A DNA stretch of 64,000 bases, from contig CALEBF010000012.1 of NCBI GenBank assembly GCA_937944975.1, positions 128,820 through 192,819 of the forward strand. Direction: 5' to 3'. Below, one piece after another: positions 27,164 to 34,795 of the stretch. Every line of letters begins with the position of its first letter. Within the stretch, counting starts at the first letter, position 1. The translations under genes were made by a program, and so were the position numbers. The stretch comes from an uncultured Mycoplasmatota bacterium. GTDB taxonomy: Bacteria > Bacillota_I > Bacilli_A > RF39 > UBA660. The notes under the pieces were generated by a model that saw only the letters and a program-made list of their open reading frames with translations, was not told the DNA's origin and ran no database searches.

Positions 27164-27901
27164 TTACTCCTCCTCTATCTTTAGCTTTGAAAAGTAACGA
27201 TCGATATAGTGATCATGTGCTTTCAAATTCAAGTCTAAATCAAATGGTTGAAATACGACATCCGGATACTTCGTATGGATCATCTCCATCGCGAGGTATT
27301 GTAGTAGTTCTGGGTTTCGTACTAATACAGGTCCAATTAAATAAGTTCCATAAAAATGATTCTTGTGTACCCCTTCTCTTTTACTGTTCGGATACATTCC
27401 AATTCCTCGCTTTACAGAAAATATCGTAGCGTCATTATTTCTCATCACAGTACACTGATTTTGAAATCCGATGACTGGGGTCTTTAAAAAGTCACACGTG
27501 AAATAACATTCATCGATCATGCGCATCGGTTCTTCTTTGATTTCGTAATCAAACGCACCAAGGCACGCTAACTCCGTATCATCTTTTTGAATCCACTTCT
27601 TGCCAAAAAAATTAAGGGCGCTTCCCGTAATCAAGAAAAACGTACCATTTTCGATTGCCGATAAGATATCATCTTTATATTTCATCAAATGAGTTAAGAC
27701 AAACTTTTCATTTTCTTCCGTTCCTGCTCCAATATAGATAAGATCAAACTTGGAAACATCGATCTCATCATCGACGGAAAGAAAATGAATAACGGGGTCG
27801 ATCCCTTGTGTTTCTAATTGTCTTTTTAATGCATTTACATTCCCATGTTCACCATACAAATTTAAAATATCATAATATAGATGTGCGATATGAAATTCCA
27901 T
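27164..27901 (-). CDS. gatD: GatD-like glutamine amidotransferase with changed catalytic residues
   Basis: 245 residues of the CobB/CobQ-like class I amidotransferase fold, adjacent to murT, hence GatD of the lipid II isoglutaminyl synthase, which amidates alpha-Glu of the stem peptide. The N-terminus (HIAHLYYDILNLYGEHGNV) and FDLIYIGAGTEEN are typical. The nucleophile elbow, normally a CGGYQ motif, reads ITGSALNFFG (91-100), with Thr92/Ser94 and no Cys. The usual GTYLHGP motif reads GTYLIGP (185-191), so the His is Ile189. If this alignment holds, glutamine hydrolysis is lost or uses other residues. Confidence 0.8.
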   Translation of the reverse strand: MEFHIAHLYYDILNLYGEHGNVNALKRQLETQGIDPVIHFLSVDDEIDVSKFDLIYIGAGTEENEKFVLTHLMKYKDDILSAIENGTFFLITGSALNFFGKKWIQKDDTELACLGAFDYEIKEEPMRMIDECYFTCDFLKTPVIGFQNQCTVMRNNDATIFSVKRGIGMYPNSKREGVHKNHFYGTYLIGPVLVRNPELLQYLAMEMIHTKYPDVVFQPFDLDLNLKAHDHYIDRYFSKLKIEEE

Positions 27902-29223
27902 TATTTCACCTTCTCTTTCATTAGGGCTTGAAACTGATGTTCCATATCAAATGGGAAAACAAGATAAGCATGCCCTATTGTATTTTCTTCGATGATCGAA
28001 AGCATCGGCGTTGAATCTTCAAAATACGATACTTTCTCCATATCGATATTCGCATACTTTAAACGAACTCCAATATCGTAGGCAAAGCTTCCCATGCATA
28101 CGATCTTTTCGATACTCTCATCTTGCAATAGTTCAAAGTTCACATCATACATCCAAGATATATCTTTGATGTTATACATGATGCTGATGGTATTGAATCC
28201 TAGAAACACAGTCTTCTTTCCTTTTTGATTACATATATAATCGATCGATTGGTTGTAAGAAATCGGCGTATCGTTTTTACTTAACAATAAAGTTGCCTCC
28301 ACTTTTCCAATTTGAAATGTATCGAGCCGTTTTGTCTTTAATTTAAGATGATTTAATGCATAGGCAATCTTTTCTCTATCTACCGCTCCTGATACAAGTG
28401 CGGTTACATATCCTGCAGATAAATTGTAAATCTGATATAGCGCATTATTCTCCGTCTGAATGACTTGCCCATCGATCGTAAAAGAACCGTCATCGTTTAA
28501 TACGCTCTCATAAACGACATTAGGGCGAGCAAAATCGTGATTTGGGCAACGATACCCTCCGATATTTCCATAGTGAAAATAATCGAAAATTAATTTATGA
28601 TGACAAACAGGACAATAGCTCAAGTCGAGTGCTCCACTCGCTTTATCCTTAGAATACTTCGTTCGTCTGAGTCCGTAATAGGAAACCTTTCCCTGATGAT
28701 CTAAAGCCATACGATAGATGAGTGGGTCGTCGGCATTCAAGATCAAGTGAATAGAATCTGTAATATTTTCGTGAATGTCATTCCATACGATATCAAAATG
28801 TCCATTTCTCGCCATTTGATCTCGTGAAATATTGTTTACGATAAAATAATCAGGCTGCATATGCTTAAACACTCTCTTCACGTAGCGTTCATCGATTTCG
28901 ATAACTAACACGTCTGTCTTCACTTTTCCTGTAACTGTAGCATTTTCCAAAAGTAAGCTAATGACGCCATCTTCCAGATTCGATCCTTTCGAATTGTTTC
29001 CAACTGTATATCCTGCCTGTTCATAGATTTGACAGAGAATGCCAGAAATCGATGTTTTTCCTGTCGTTCCTGTCACACAGATCGTAATATTAGGAAGTTT
29101 AAATTTACTTAAAATGTTGGGACTTAATTTACGAGCAACCGTCCCTGGTAGAGAACTTCCCCTTCCGAATAATTTTAATATTTTTTGCAATATTTTAGTA
29201 AACATAATTACAAGTACTTTCAT
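27901..29223 (-). CDS. murT: Lipid II isoglutaminyl synthase subunit MurT
   Basis: About 440 residues. A Mur-ligase ATP site TGTTGKTS (about 50-57) and central domain, a small zinc ribbon (CPVCHHKL then YRCPNHDF; the fourth ligand may be His) and a C-terminal MurT domain are visible. MurT activates the alpha-carboxylate of Glu in lipid II, and GatD delivers ammonia. The stop overlaps the gatD start. I prefer the ATG at 29223 (five bases after GGGTGATG) to the upstream in-frame ATG at 29235. A TTGAAA-18-TATAAT promoter lies just before it and a terminator hairpin of another unit lies upstream. Confidence 0.9.
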   Translation of the reverse strand: MKVLVIMFTKILQKILKLFGRGSSLPGTVARKLSPNILSKFKLPNITICVTGTTGKTSISGILCQIYEQAGYTVGNNSKGSNLEDGVISLLLENATVTGKVKTDVLVIEIDERYVKRVFKHMQPDYFIVNNISRDQMARNGHFDIVWNDIHENITDSIHLILNADDPLIYRMALDHQGKVSYYGLRRTKYSKDKASGALDLSYCPVCHHKLIFDYFHYGNIGGYRCPNHDFARPNVVYESVLNDDGSFTIDGQVIQTENNALYQIYNLSAGYVTALVSGAVDREKIAYALNHLKLKTKRLDTFQIGKVEATLLLSKNDTPISYNQSIDYICNQKGKKTVFLGFNTISIMYNIKDISWMYDVNFELLQDESIEKIVCMGSFAYDIGVRLKYANIDMEKVSYFEDSTPMLSIIEENTIGHAYLVFPFDMEHQFQALMKEKVK

Positions 29224-29254
29224 TCCATCACCCATTTCATACTAACTATAAAAT

Positions 29255-29284
29255 ATTATAAAACGAAATCGACTTATTTTTCAA
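29255..29284 (-). promoter_or_regulatory. Promoter of the murT operon
   Basis: Minus strand TTGAAA, 18 bases, TATAAT, about 35 bases before the murT start. Confidence 0.6.
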
Positions 29285-29314
29285 ATAAAAACGGAGTATG
29301 AATCTTCATATTCC
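29283..29314 (-). terminator. Terminator of the small orphan transcription unit
   Basis: Minus strand GGAATATGAA-GA-TTCATACTCC (one mismatch; 29293-29314) followed by GTTTTTATTT. No annotated gene ends here: the ABC operon already has its own terminator at 29482. Confidence 0.65.
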
Positions 29315-29432
29315 TTTGATCGTTTTTATCCACAATGCGATGTGCAGATTGTTAGGAAGGCGTATAAACTATTATATTCCTTGATATTTTAAGTACTTTT
29401 ACTCTCGACAAGCATCGTTTTTTTCTTCTCTT
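29285..29432 (-). ncRNA. Possible small RNA between ABC operon and murT
   Basis: The sequence between a good promoter (29439-29467) and a terminator (29283-29314) is about 148 nt on the minus strand and holds no convincing gene; the longest frame starting with ATG there reads MLVESKST. I do not recognise a riboswitch or known RNA. AGGAATAT occurs twice. It may be a small RNA or a leader that normally ends before murT. Confidence 0.35.
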
Positions 29433-29438
29433 TACTTT

Positions 29439-29467
29439 ACCATATAAAGTCAATTGCACAACGTCAA
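29439..29467 (-). promoter_or_regulatory. Promoter of the small orphan unit
   Basis: Minus strand TTGACG, 17 bases, TATGGT, located right after the terminator of the ABC operon. Confidence 0.5.
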
Positions 29468-29481
29468 GTAAATGTCTATTT

Positions 29482-29514
29482 AAACAAAAAGAAGTGGGAT
29501 TATTCTTCCACTTC
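29482..29514 (-). terminator. Terminator of the TetR-ABC operon
   Basis: Minus strand GAAGTGG pairs with CCACTTC across an AT loop and TTTTTGTTT follows. The 5' arm lies in the last codons of the ABC gene. Confidence 0.8.
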
Positions 29515-31317
29515 TTCGAATTGTGAATTATACAACTTCGCATAGAATCCGTCTTTCGCAAGCAATTCTTCGTGGTTTCCAGTCTCGACGATATCTCCTT
29601 CGTTCATAACGATAATGAGATCTGCATTTTTAATCGTCGATAGACGGTGTGCGATGATGAAACTGGTTCTACCTTCCATCAATTTATCCATCGCATCTTG
29701 GATCAACAACTCTGTTCTCGTATCAACACTACTTGTCGCTTCGTCCAAAATCAATACTTTTGGATCTGCTAGAATCACACGAGCGATCGTAAGTAATTGT
29801 TTCTGACCACCAGAGATGTTGTCTGCTTCTTCATTGATAATCATATCGTATCCATCTGGTAATGTACGGATAAAGTGATCGACACTTGCTGTTTTACAAG
29901 CTTCTCTTACTTCATCTAAAGATGCATCTAATTTTCCGTAGCGAATATTATCCGCAATCGTCCCACTAAATAGCCAAGTGTCTTGCAATACCATTCCAAA
30001 GATAGAACGAAGATCTTGACGTTTGAAATCACGTACATCGTGTCCATCTACTAAAATTGCACCACTATTGACATCGTAAAAACGCATTAAAAGCTTAATC
30101 ATCGTAGACTTACCAGCTCCAGTAGGTCCAACGATTGCGACTTTCGCACCTTGTTTTACCTTCGCACTAAAGTCTTTGATGATGATACGATCTTCGTTAT
30201 AACCGAATTGAACATGCTTAAACTCGATGTTTCCTTTGATCTTATCTACAGGAAGTGGTTTCGTTGCTGTTTCAACTTCCTCTTTTTCGTCTAAGAACTC
30301 AAATACTCTCTCACTTGCTGCAAGAGCTTGTTGTACCATGTTCATAATTTGTGACAACTGACTAATCTGTTGCATGAATGTTCTCGCATACTGCGTAAAA
30401 GATAGAATATCTCCTACTGCGATCTTATCTTTGATGACCATATATCCACCTAAGATCGATACGACGACATAACTTAAGTTTCCGATAAATTGCATAATTG
30501 GATGCATCATCGTAGATAAGAATTGACTCTTCCATGCTGAATCGTATAGATCATGATTGATTTCGTTAAAGTGAACACTTGCTTTATCTTCTCCATTAAA
30601 TGCTTTTACGATATCGTGTCCACCGTAGATTTCCTCTACGTGACCATTCATATCACCTAAGAATTTTTGCTGATTCAAGAAGTGAATCTGACTCTTCTTC
30701 ATAACGATACCTAAAACGATCATGCAGAATGGTACGATTAACAAGACGACGATTGCCATTGGAATATTGATCGATACCATCATGATGAAGATTCCGATCA
30801 AAGTTGCAATACTTGTAATAATCGATGTGATACTTTGATTCAAACTTTGCGTCAACATATCGACGTCATTTGTAATACGAGAAAGTACCTCTCCATGTGT
30901 TTTCGTATCGAAAAATTTCATCGGTAAATGATTGATTTTTTCTATTAAATCTTTACGTAAATTATAAGAGATCTTAGCAGAGACATTGCTCATGATAAAC
31001 CCTTGAATAAACGAGAAGAACAAACTTACGATATAAAGAGCAACCAATACGAGAATAATTTGATTGATTTTATCAAAGTCGATTCCACCGGTTCCACTGA
31101 TCTTTAACATAAGGCCATTAAATATTTCAGTCGTAATATTTCCTAATATCTTCGGTCCTATGATCGTAAATACAGTCGAACCAATGGCAAATAAAATGAC
31201 GAACAATAATGAAATTTTATACTGTTTTAAAAGCCCCCACAATTTTAAAGAGGTCCCCTTTATGTCCTTTACTTTGACAGGGGCGTTGTTTTTAGGACCT
31301 GGTCCATGATTATTCAT
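29500..31317 (-). CDS. ABC exporter half-transporter (second subunit)
   Basis: 605 residues: six membrane helices (about 30-330), then an ATPase domain with Walker A GPTGAGKST, signature ISGGQKQ and Walker B LILDEATSSVD, all with consensus residues including the catalytic Glu. Together with the upstream gene it should form a heterodimeric type IV exporter of the BmrCD/LmrCD class, which moves drugs, lipids or peptides outward. The first membrane region is directly preceded by a short N-terminal stretch with Pro and Gly (NNHGPGPKNN). It overlaps the upstream subunit by 8 bases. Confidence 0.92.
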   Translation of the reverse strand: MNNHGPGPKNNAPVKVKDIKGTSLKLWGLLKQYKISLLFVILFAIGSTVFTIIGPKILGNITTEIFNGLMLKISGTGGIDFDKINQIILVLVALYIVSLFFSFIQGFIMSNVSAKISYNLRKDLIEKINHLPMKFFDTKTHGEVLSRITNDVDMLTQSLNQSITSIITSIATLIGIFIMMVSINIPMAIVVLLIVPFCMIVLGIVMKKSQIHFLNQQKFLGDMNGHVEEIYGGHDIVKAFNGEDKASVHFNEINHDLYDSAWKSQFLSTMMHPIMQFIGNLSYVVVSILGGYMVIKDKIAVGDILSFTQYARTFMQQISQLSQIMNMVQQALAASERVFEFLDEKEEVETATKPLPVDKIKGNIEFKHVQFGYNEDRIIIKDFSAKVKQGAKVAIVGPTGAGKSTMIKLLMRFYDVNSGAILVDGHDVRDFKRQDLRSIFGMVLQDTWLFSGTIADNIRYGKLDASLDEVREACKTASVDHFIRTLPDGYDMIINEEADNISGGQKQLLTIARVILADPKVLILDEATSSVDTRTELLIQDAMDKLMEGRTSFIIAHRLSTIKNADLIIVMNEGDIVETGNHEELLAKDGFYAKLYNSQFEEVEE

Positions 31318-33469
31318 AATCTAACTCCTCCTTACTTAATTGTGATAATGCAATTTCGCGGTAAACGTCACACGTCTTCATAAGTTCTTGGTGTGTACCT
31401 TTTCCTGCAACTTCACCTTCATTTAATACGATGATCTCATCTGCATTCATGATCGTACTAATACGTTGAGCAACGATTAAAACAGTCTTTTTCTTCGTAA
31501 TTTTAGCAAGTTCCGCACGCAATTTAGCATCCGTCTTAAAATCAAGCGCTGAGAAACTGTCGTCGAAGACAAAGATATCTGGATCTTTGGCAAGTGCACG
31601 AGCGATGGCAAGACGTTGTTTTTGACCACCACTGACGTTTGTTCCACCTTGGCTAATTGGTGCTTGATATCCTTTTTCCTGTGCTTCGATAAATTCTGTC
31701 GCCTGCGCAACGCGGGCACTTTCCTTCATCATCTTGTCAGTAATATGATCGTTGCCATATTTGATATTCGATTCGATCGTCCCACTGAATAAAACCCCTT
31801 TTTGTGGAACAAATCCAATTTTATCGCGTAACTCGTGAACACCAACTTCGCGGATATCAACTCCATCGATTAAAATACTTCCTTTTGAAACATCGAAGAA
31901 TCTTGGAATTAAATTGACAACTGTTGATTTTCCACTTCCGGTACTTCCGATAAACGCTGTCGTTTTACCAGGTTCTGCAACAAAGTTGATATCGGTTAAC
32001 ACATCATAGTCTGCATCCGGATAACGGAAACATACATTTTTAAATTCTACCGTTCCACGTTTCTTTGGATCGAACGCTTTCTTTACTTTTGGATCCTTAA
32101 TTGCAATATCATGTTCTAACACTTCGTTAATACGTTTCGCACTAACACTTGCTCTCGGCAACATAATACTCATCATAGAGATCATTAAGAATGCCATGAT
32201 AATTTGCATTGTATACTGAATGTAAGCCATGATGTCTCCTACTTGCATTGTACCTGTATCGACACCATTTGCTCCCTTCCATACGATAAGTAAACAAATC
32301 ATATTCATGATAAACATCATCGCTGGCATCATAAATGACATCGTACGTCCGACAAAACGTGTAAGTCTCGTTAAACGATCGTTAACTCCATCGAAGCGTT
32401 CTTCCTCGTGTTTCTCGTTTGCAAAAGCACGTACGACCGGAAGACCCGTTAAAATTTCTCTCGTTACTTGATTCAAGCGGTCTACCATCTTTTGCATTTT
32501 CTTCATCTTTGGCATTGCAATTCCAAACATCACGATAACGAGAATAGAAATAGATAGAACTGCAATTCCGATAATATACGTCATGCTTGCGTTGGTATTC
32601 ATCGCTTTGATCAGTCCTCCGACAGCGATGATCGGCGCATAGAATACAACACGAAGTAAGAATACAATTACCATCTGAACCTGTTGAATATCGTTTGTCG
32701 TTCTCGTAATCAAACTAGACGCACTTAACTCTTTCATCTCTGTTTTTGAAAAATCTAGTACTTTATGGAATACCTTTTCACGGAGTGTCTTAGAAAGACG
32801 AGCTGCCATACGTGAACCAATAAAGACGATTAAAATTCCATCCAACATGATGATAAGTGCAAGTCCTAACATCTTTGCACCTGTAATAAAGATATAGTTT
32901 GTTTGCATTTGATCTGTATCGACACCGATACGAATAAGTTCTGTCTTACTATACGCAACAGCAGCTTGATCGACAATCGTCTCTGGAATTTCTTCCATCT
33001 TCTTGTCGATTTCTTTCATCATTTCTTTCTTTTGTGCTTCTGGCATAACAGAAAGCATTTGAAATAAATCTACCCCTTCTGGTAGTTGTAACATCTTACT
33101 TGCTTCAGGATCAGATGCGTAAGAAATCAACATCATCGGTTCTGCAAGAATGTCACCTAATTTCTCTTGATCTACTCCATCTTTTCGCTTGTAAATAGTC
33201 TCGTCTTTGTAAGAACCATCTTTTTCGTAAGACTTTGCTACGTATTTTTGATCCTTTTCATCTAGGAAAAGCATTATTTTTTGATAAGTACTTTCTCCCA
33301 TCTCTGTAATTGCAGCATTCTCGATCCCGCTTTGCTGTACTCCGACATTGACGATCTTCGAAGTATATTCAGGTAAAGTTAAATCGCACCAAGCTTGCAA
33401 AAATAAAAGTAAGATGATCGCTAAGATAGAAAGGATCGAACTTTTCAAATATCTAAATACTTTTAGCAT
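31310..33469 (-). CDS. ABC exporter half-transporter (first subunit) with large outer-loop insertion
   Basis: 719 residues. After the first membrane helix there is an insertion of about 140 charged residues (about 40-190) before the second helix, which makes an external domain; the rest is the usual six-helix core. Walker A GSTGSGKST and signature VSGGQKQR are intact, but Walker B ends VFDDSFSALD, with Asp in place of the catalytic Glu, as in the degenerate site of heterodimeric exporters. It overlaps the TetR gene by 7 bases and the partner subunit by 8, so the three genes are one operon. Confidence 0.92.
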   Translation of the reverse strand: MLKVFRYLKSSILSILAIILLLFLQAWCDLTLPEYTSKIVNVGVQQSGIENAAITEMGESTYQKIMLFLDEKDQKYVAKSYEKDGSYKDETIYKRKDGVDQEKLGDILAEPMMLISYASDPEASKMLQLPEGVDLFQMLSVMPEAQKKEMMKEIDKKMEEIPETIVDQAAVAYSKTELIRIGVDTDQMQTNYIFITGAKMLGLALIIMLDGILIVFIGSRMAARLSKTLREKVFHKVLDFSKTEMKELSASSLITRTTNDIQQVQMVIVFLLRVVFYAPIIAVGGLIKAMNTNASMTYIIGIAVLSISILVIVMFGIAMPKMKKMQKMVDRLNQVTREILTGLPVVRAFANEKHEEERFDGVNDRLTRLTRFVGRTMSFMMPAMMFIMNMICLLIVWKGANGVDTGTMQVGDIMAYIQYTMQIIMAFLMISMMSIMLPRASVSAKRINEVLEHDIAIKDPKVKKAFDPKKRGTVEFKNVCFRYPDADYDVLTDINFVAEPGKTTAFIGSTGSGKSTVVNLIPRFFDVSKGSILIDGVDIREVGVHELRDKIGFVPQKGVLFSGTIESNIKYGNDHITDKMMKESARVAQATEFIEAQEKGYQAPISQGGTNVSGGQKQRLAIARALAKDPDIFVFDDSFSALDFKTDAKLRAELAKITKKKTVLIVAQRISTIMNADEIIVLNEGEVAGKGTHQELMKTCDVYREIALSQLSKEELDYE

Positions 33470-34086
33470 ATTTCTCCTCCCTTTGATTGATAGAAACCAT
33501 TTTTCAAAAAATTCAATTGTCTTTTAAACTTTTCCAGTGCTTCTTCCTTTGTAAGCCCAAACTTTAAAATTGCTACTAAATTATGAATGAACATCATGTG
33601 GATCAAATCGACAATCTCAGATAGGTCTTCCTTTGACTTCAACTTTAACTTTGTAAAATCGACATGCTCGAACATCTGCGATAAGACCGCATTTTTTAAC
33701 TCGTGCTTTTTGAAAAAAGAATCGTTCTTGAAATCTGTATTCATGATCATGCGATGGAAAAAATCTCGATTTTTATCCGTTCTTATCTTATGGATCACGG
33801 CTTCAAATAATGCAAGATACGTATCGATTAAATCACCATCATGTTCTTGTAATATCTTCGTAAATCCTTCCTCTAACTTCTTTTCATGTGTCTTTAAAAG
33901 ATAGCTATATAAATCTTCCTTATCTTTAAAGTACATATAAAAACTACCGCGAGGAATTCCTGCATTCATAATAATTTGATTGATGGAAGATTCATGAAAA
34001 GGAACACGGCTAAACTCTTTCATTGCTGAAGCTAAAATGCAATCTTGTTTTTCTTTTGGCAATCTAAAAAAAGTCTCTGTCGGCAT
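33463..34086 (-). CDS. TetR-family repressor of the ABC exporter operon
   Basis: 207 residues. The N-terminal helix-turn-helix is typical of TetR (ESSINQIIMNAGIPRGSFYMYFKDKEDLYSYLL, quoted in part), with the GSFYMYF recognition segment at about 45-55; the C-terminal ligand domain is variable. It is the first gene of the operon and its stop overlaps the exporter gene. A palindrome between the -35 and -10 boxes of its promoter is the likely operator, so it probably represses itself and the exporter until an export substrate binds. Confidence 0.9.
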   Translation of the reverse strand: MPTETFFRLPKEKQDCILASAMKEFSRVPFHESSINQIIMNAGIPRGSFYMYFKDKEDLYSYLLKTHEKKLEEGFTKILQEHDGDLIDTYLALFEAVIHKIRTDKNRDFFHRMIMNTDFKNDSFFKKHELKNAVLSQMFEHVDFTKLKLKSKEDLSEIVDLIHMMFIHNLVAILKFGLTKEEALEKFKRQLNFLKNGFYQSKGGEIC

Positions 34087-34122
34087 CTGGCACCTACTTT
34101 CTGAAAAATAGTCACATGTTAC

Positions 34123-34151
34123 ATTATATATGACAGGGTGTCATGTGTCAA
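34123..34151 (-). promoter_or_regulatory. Promoter and operator of the TetR-ABC operon
   Basis: Minus strand TTGACA, 17 bases, TATAAT. The palindrome ATGACA-GGG-TGTCAT (plus strand, 34130-34144) fills the spacer, and an outer CACATG/CATGTG pair surrounds it. This placement fits repression by the TetR protein. Confidence 0.75.
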
Positions 34152-34176
34152 CCAAAATAATTATATTTACCACAAT

Positions 34177-34205
34177 TTTACATATTCCTCTTCTTGTGCT
34201 ATAAT
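34177..34205 (+). promoter_or_regulatory. Promoter of the gene at 34231
   Basis: TTTACA, 17 bases, TATAAT, divergent from the TetR promoter. The gene starts with GTG at 34231 after AAAAGGAGGGGG. Confidence 0.75.
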
Positions 34206-34230
34206 ACACAGCCAAAAGGAGGGGGTTACT

Positions 34231-34764
34231 GTGGATACATATCTATTTTTAAAAAAATTCTTACAAGAGATGGATGAAGCATTTTCCTATGGTTGGTGGG
34301 ATGAAAATAATATTTGTCACAAAGAGACGATGGAAAATTTCCACGAATTATATCGTACTTCTTCGTTAGAACAAGCAGCTAAAAATCATGTGGGAAGTTG
34401 TGTCGAACAATCTTTATATCAAAGAGAGTACTTTACTTATCATAATCTTCCAACGAAACTTTATACTCTCGTTTCTAAAAAAACAGGTGGAACAGGCGCT
34501 GACTTTCGTATACATTGTTTTACTTTAGTATTTAAAGATAACCTCGTCTACCACTTCGAACATGCAAACACTCTCAACCAAAATGTATCTATCTATCCAA
34601 ATAAAGAAAGAGCATTTACTAAAATTAAAAAGCTATATAGTATCGGTGATACCGCAGAAACCGAAATATATGAAACGGACAATATACCTGTAGGTTTATC
34701 TTTACAAGAATTGAAACAAACGGTAGAAAAAAAGAAACCGCAAAAACAATTTTATATCGTATAA
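34231..34764 (+). CDS. Transglutaminase-like cysteine protein
   Basis: 177 residues from the GTG at 34231, selected for its strong ribosome-binding site and the promoter 25 bases upstream; a longer in-frame reading from 34138 crosses that promoter. Residues VGSCVEQS (Cys57), FRIHCFTLVF (His95) and YHFEHAN (about 107-113) give the Cys-His plan of bacterial transglutaminase-like proteins. No signal peptide or membrane helix is present, so it is cytoplasmic. The substrate is unknown. It is divergent from the TetR-exporter operon and has its own terminator. Confidence 0.6.
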   Translation: MDTYLFLKKFLQEMDEAFSYGWWDENNICHKETMENFHELYRTSSLEQAAKNHVGSCVEQSLYQREYFTYHNLPTKLYTLVSKKTGGTGADFRIHCFTLVFKDNLVYHFEHANTLNQNVSIYPNKERAFTKIKKLYSIGDTAETEIYETDNIPVGLSLQELKQTVEKKKPQKQFYIV

Positions 34765-34767
34765 CAA

Positions 34768-34795
34768 AAGCAACCTAATGGTTGCTTTCTTTTTT
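34768..34795 (+). terminator. Terminator after the transglutaminase-like gene
   Basis: AAGCAACC-TAAT-GGTTGCTT followed by TCTTTTTT. It lies between convergent genes and just reaches the fhs stop codon. Confidence 0.85.

Noticed and set aside
26570..27184. 204-codon plus-strand frame opposite gltS
   Set aside because: It is antisense to a well recognised transporter gene and has no start signals.
34138..34230. Longer N-terminus of the transglutaminase-like gene
   Set aside because: This reading crosses the TTTACA-17-TATAAT promoter and has no ribosome-binding site; the GTG at 34231 has a strong one.
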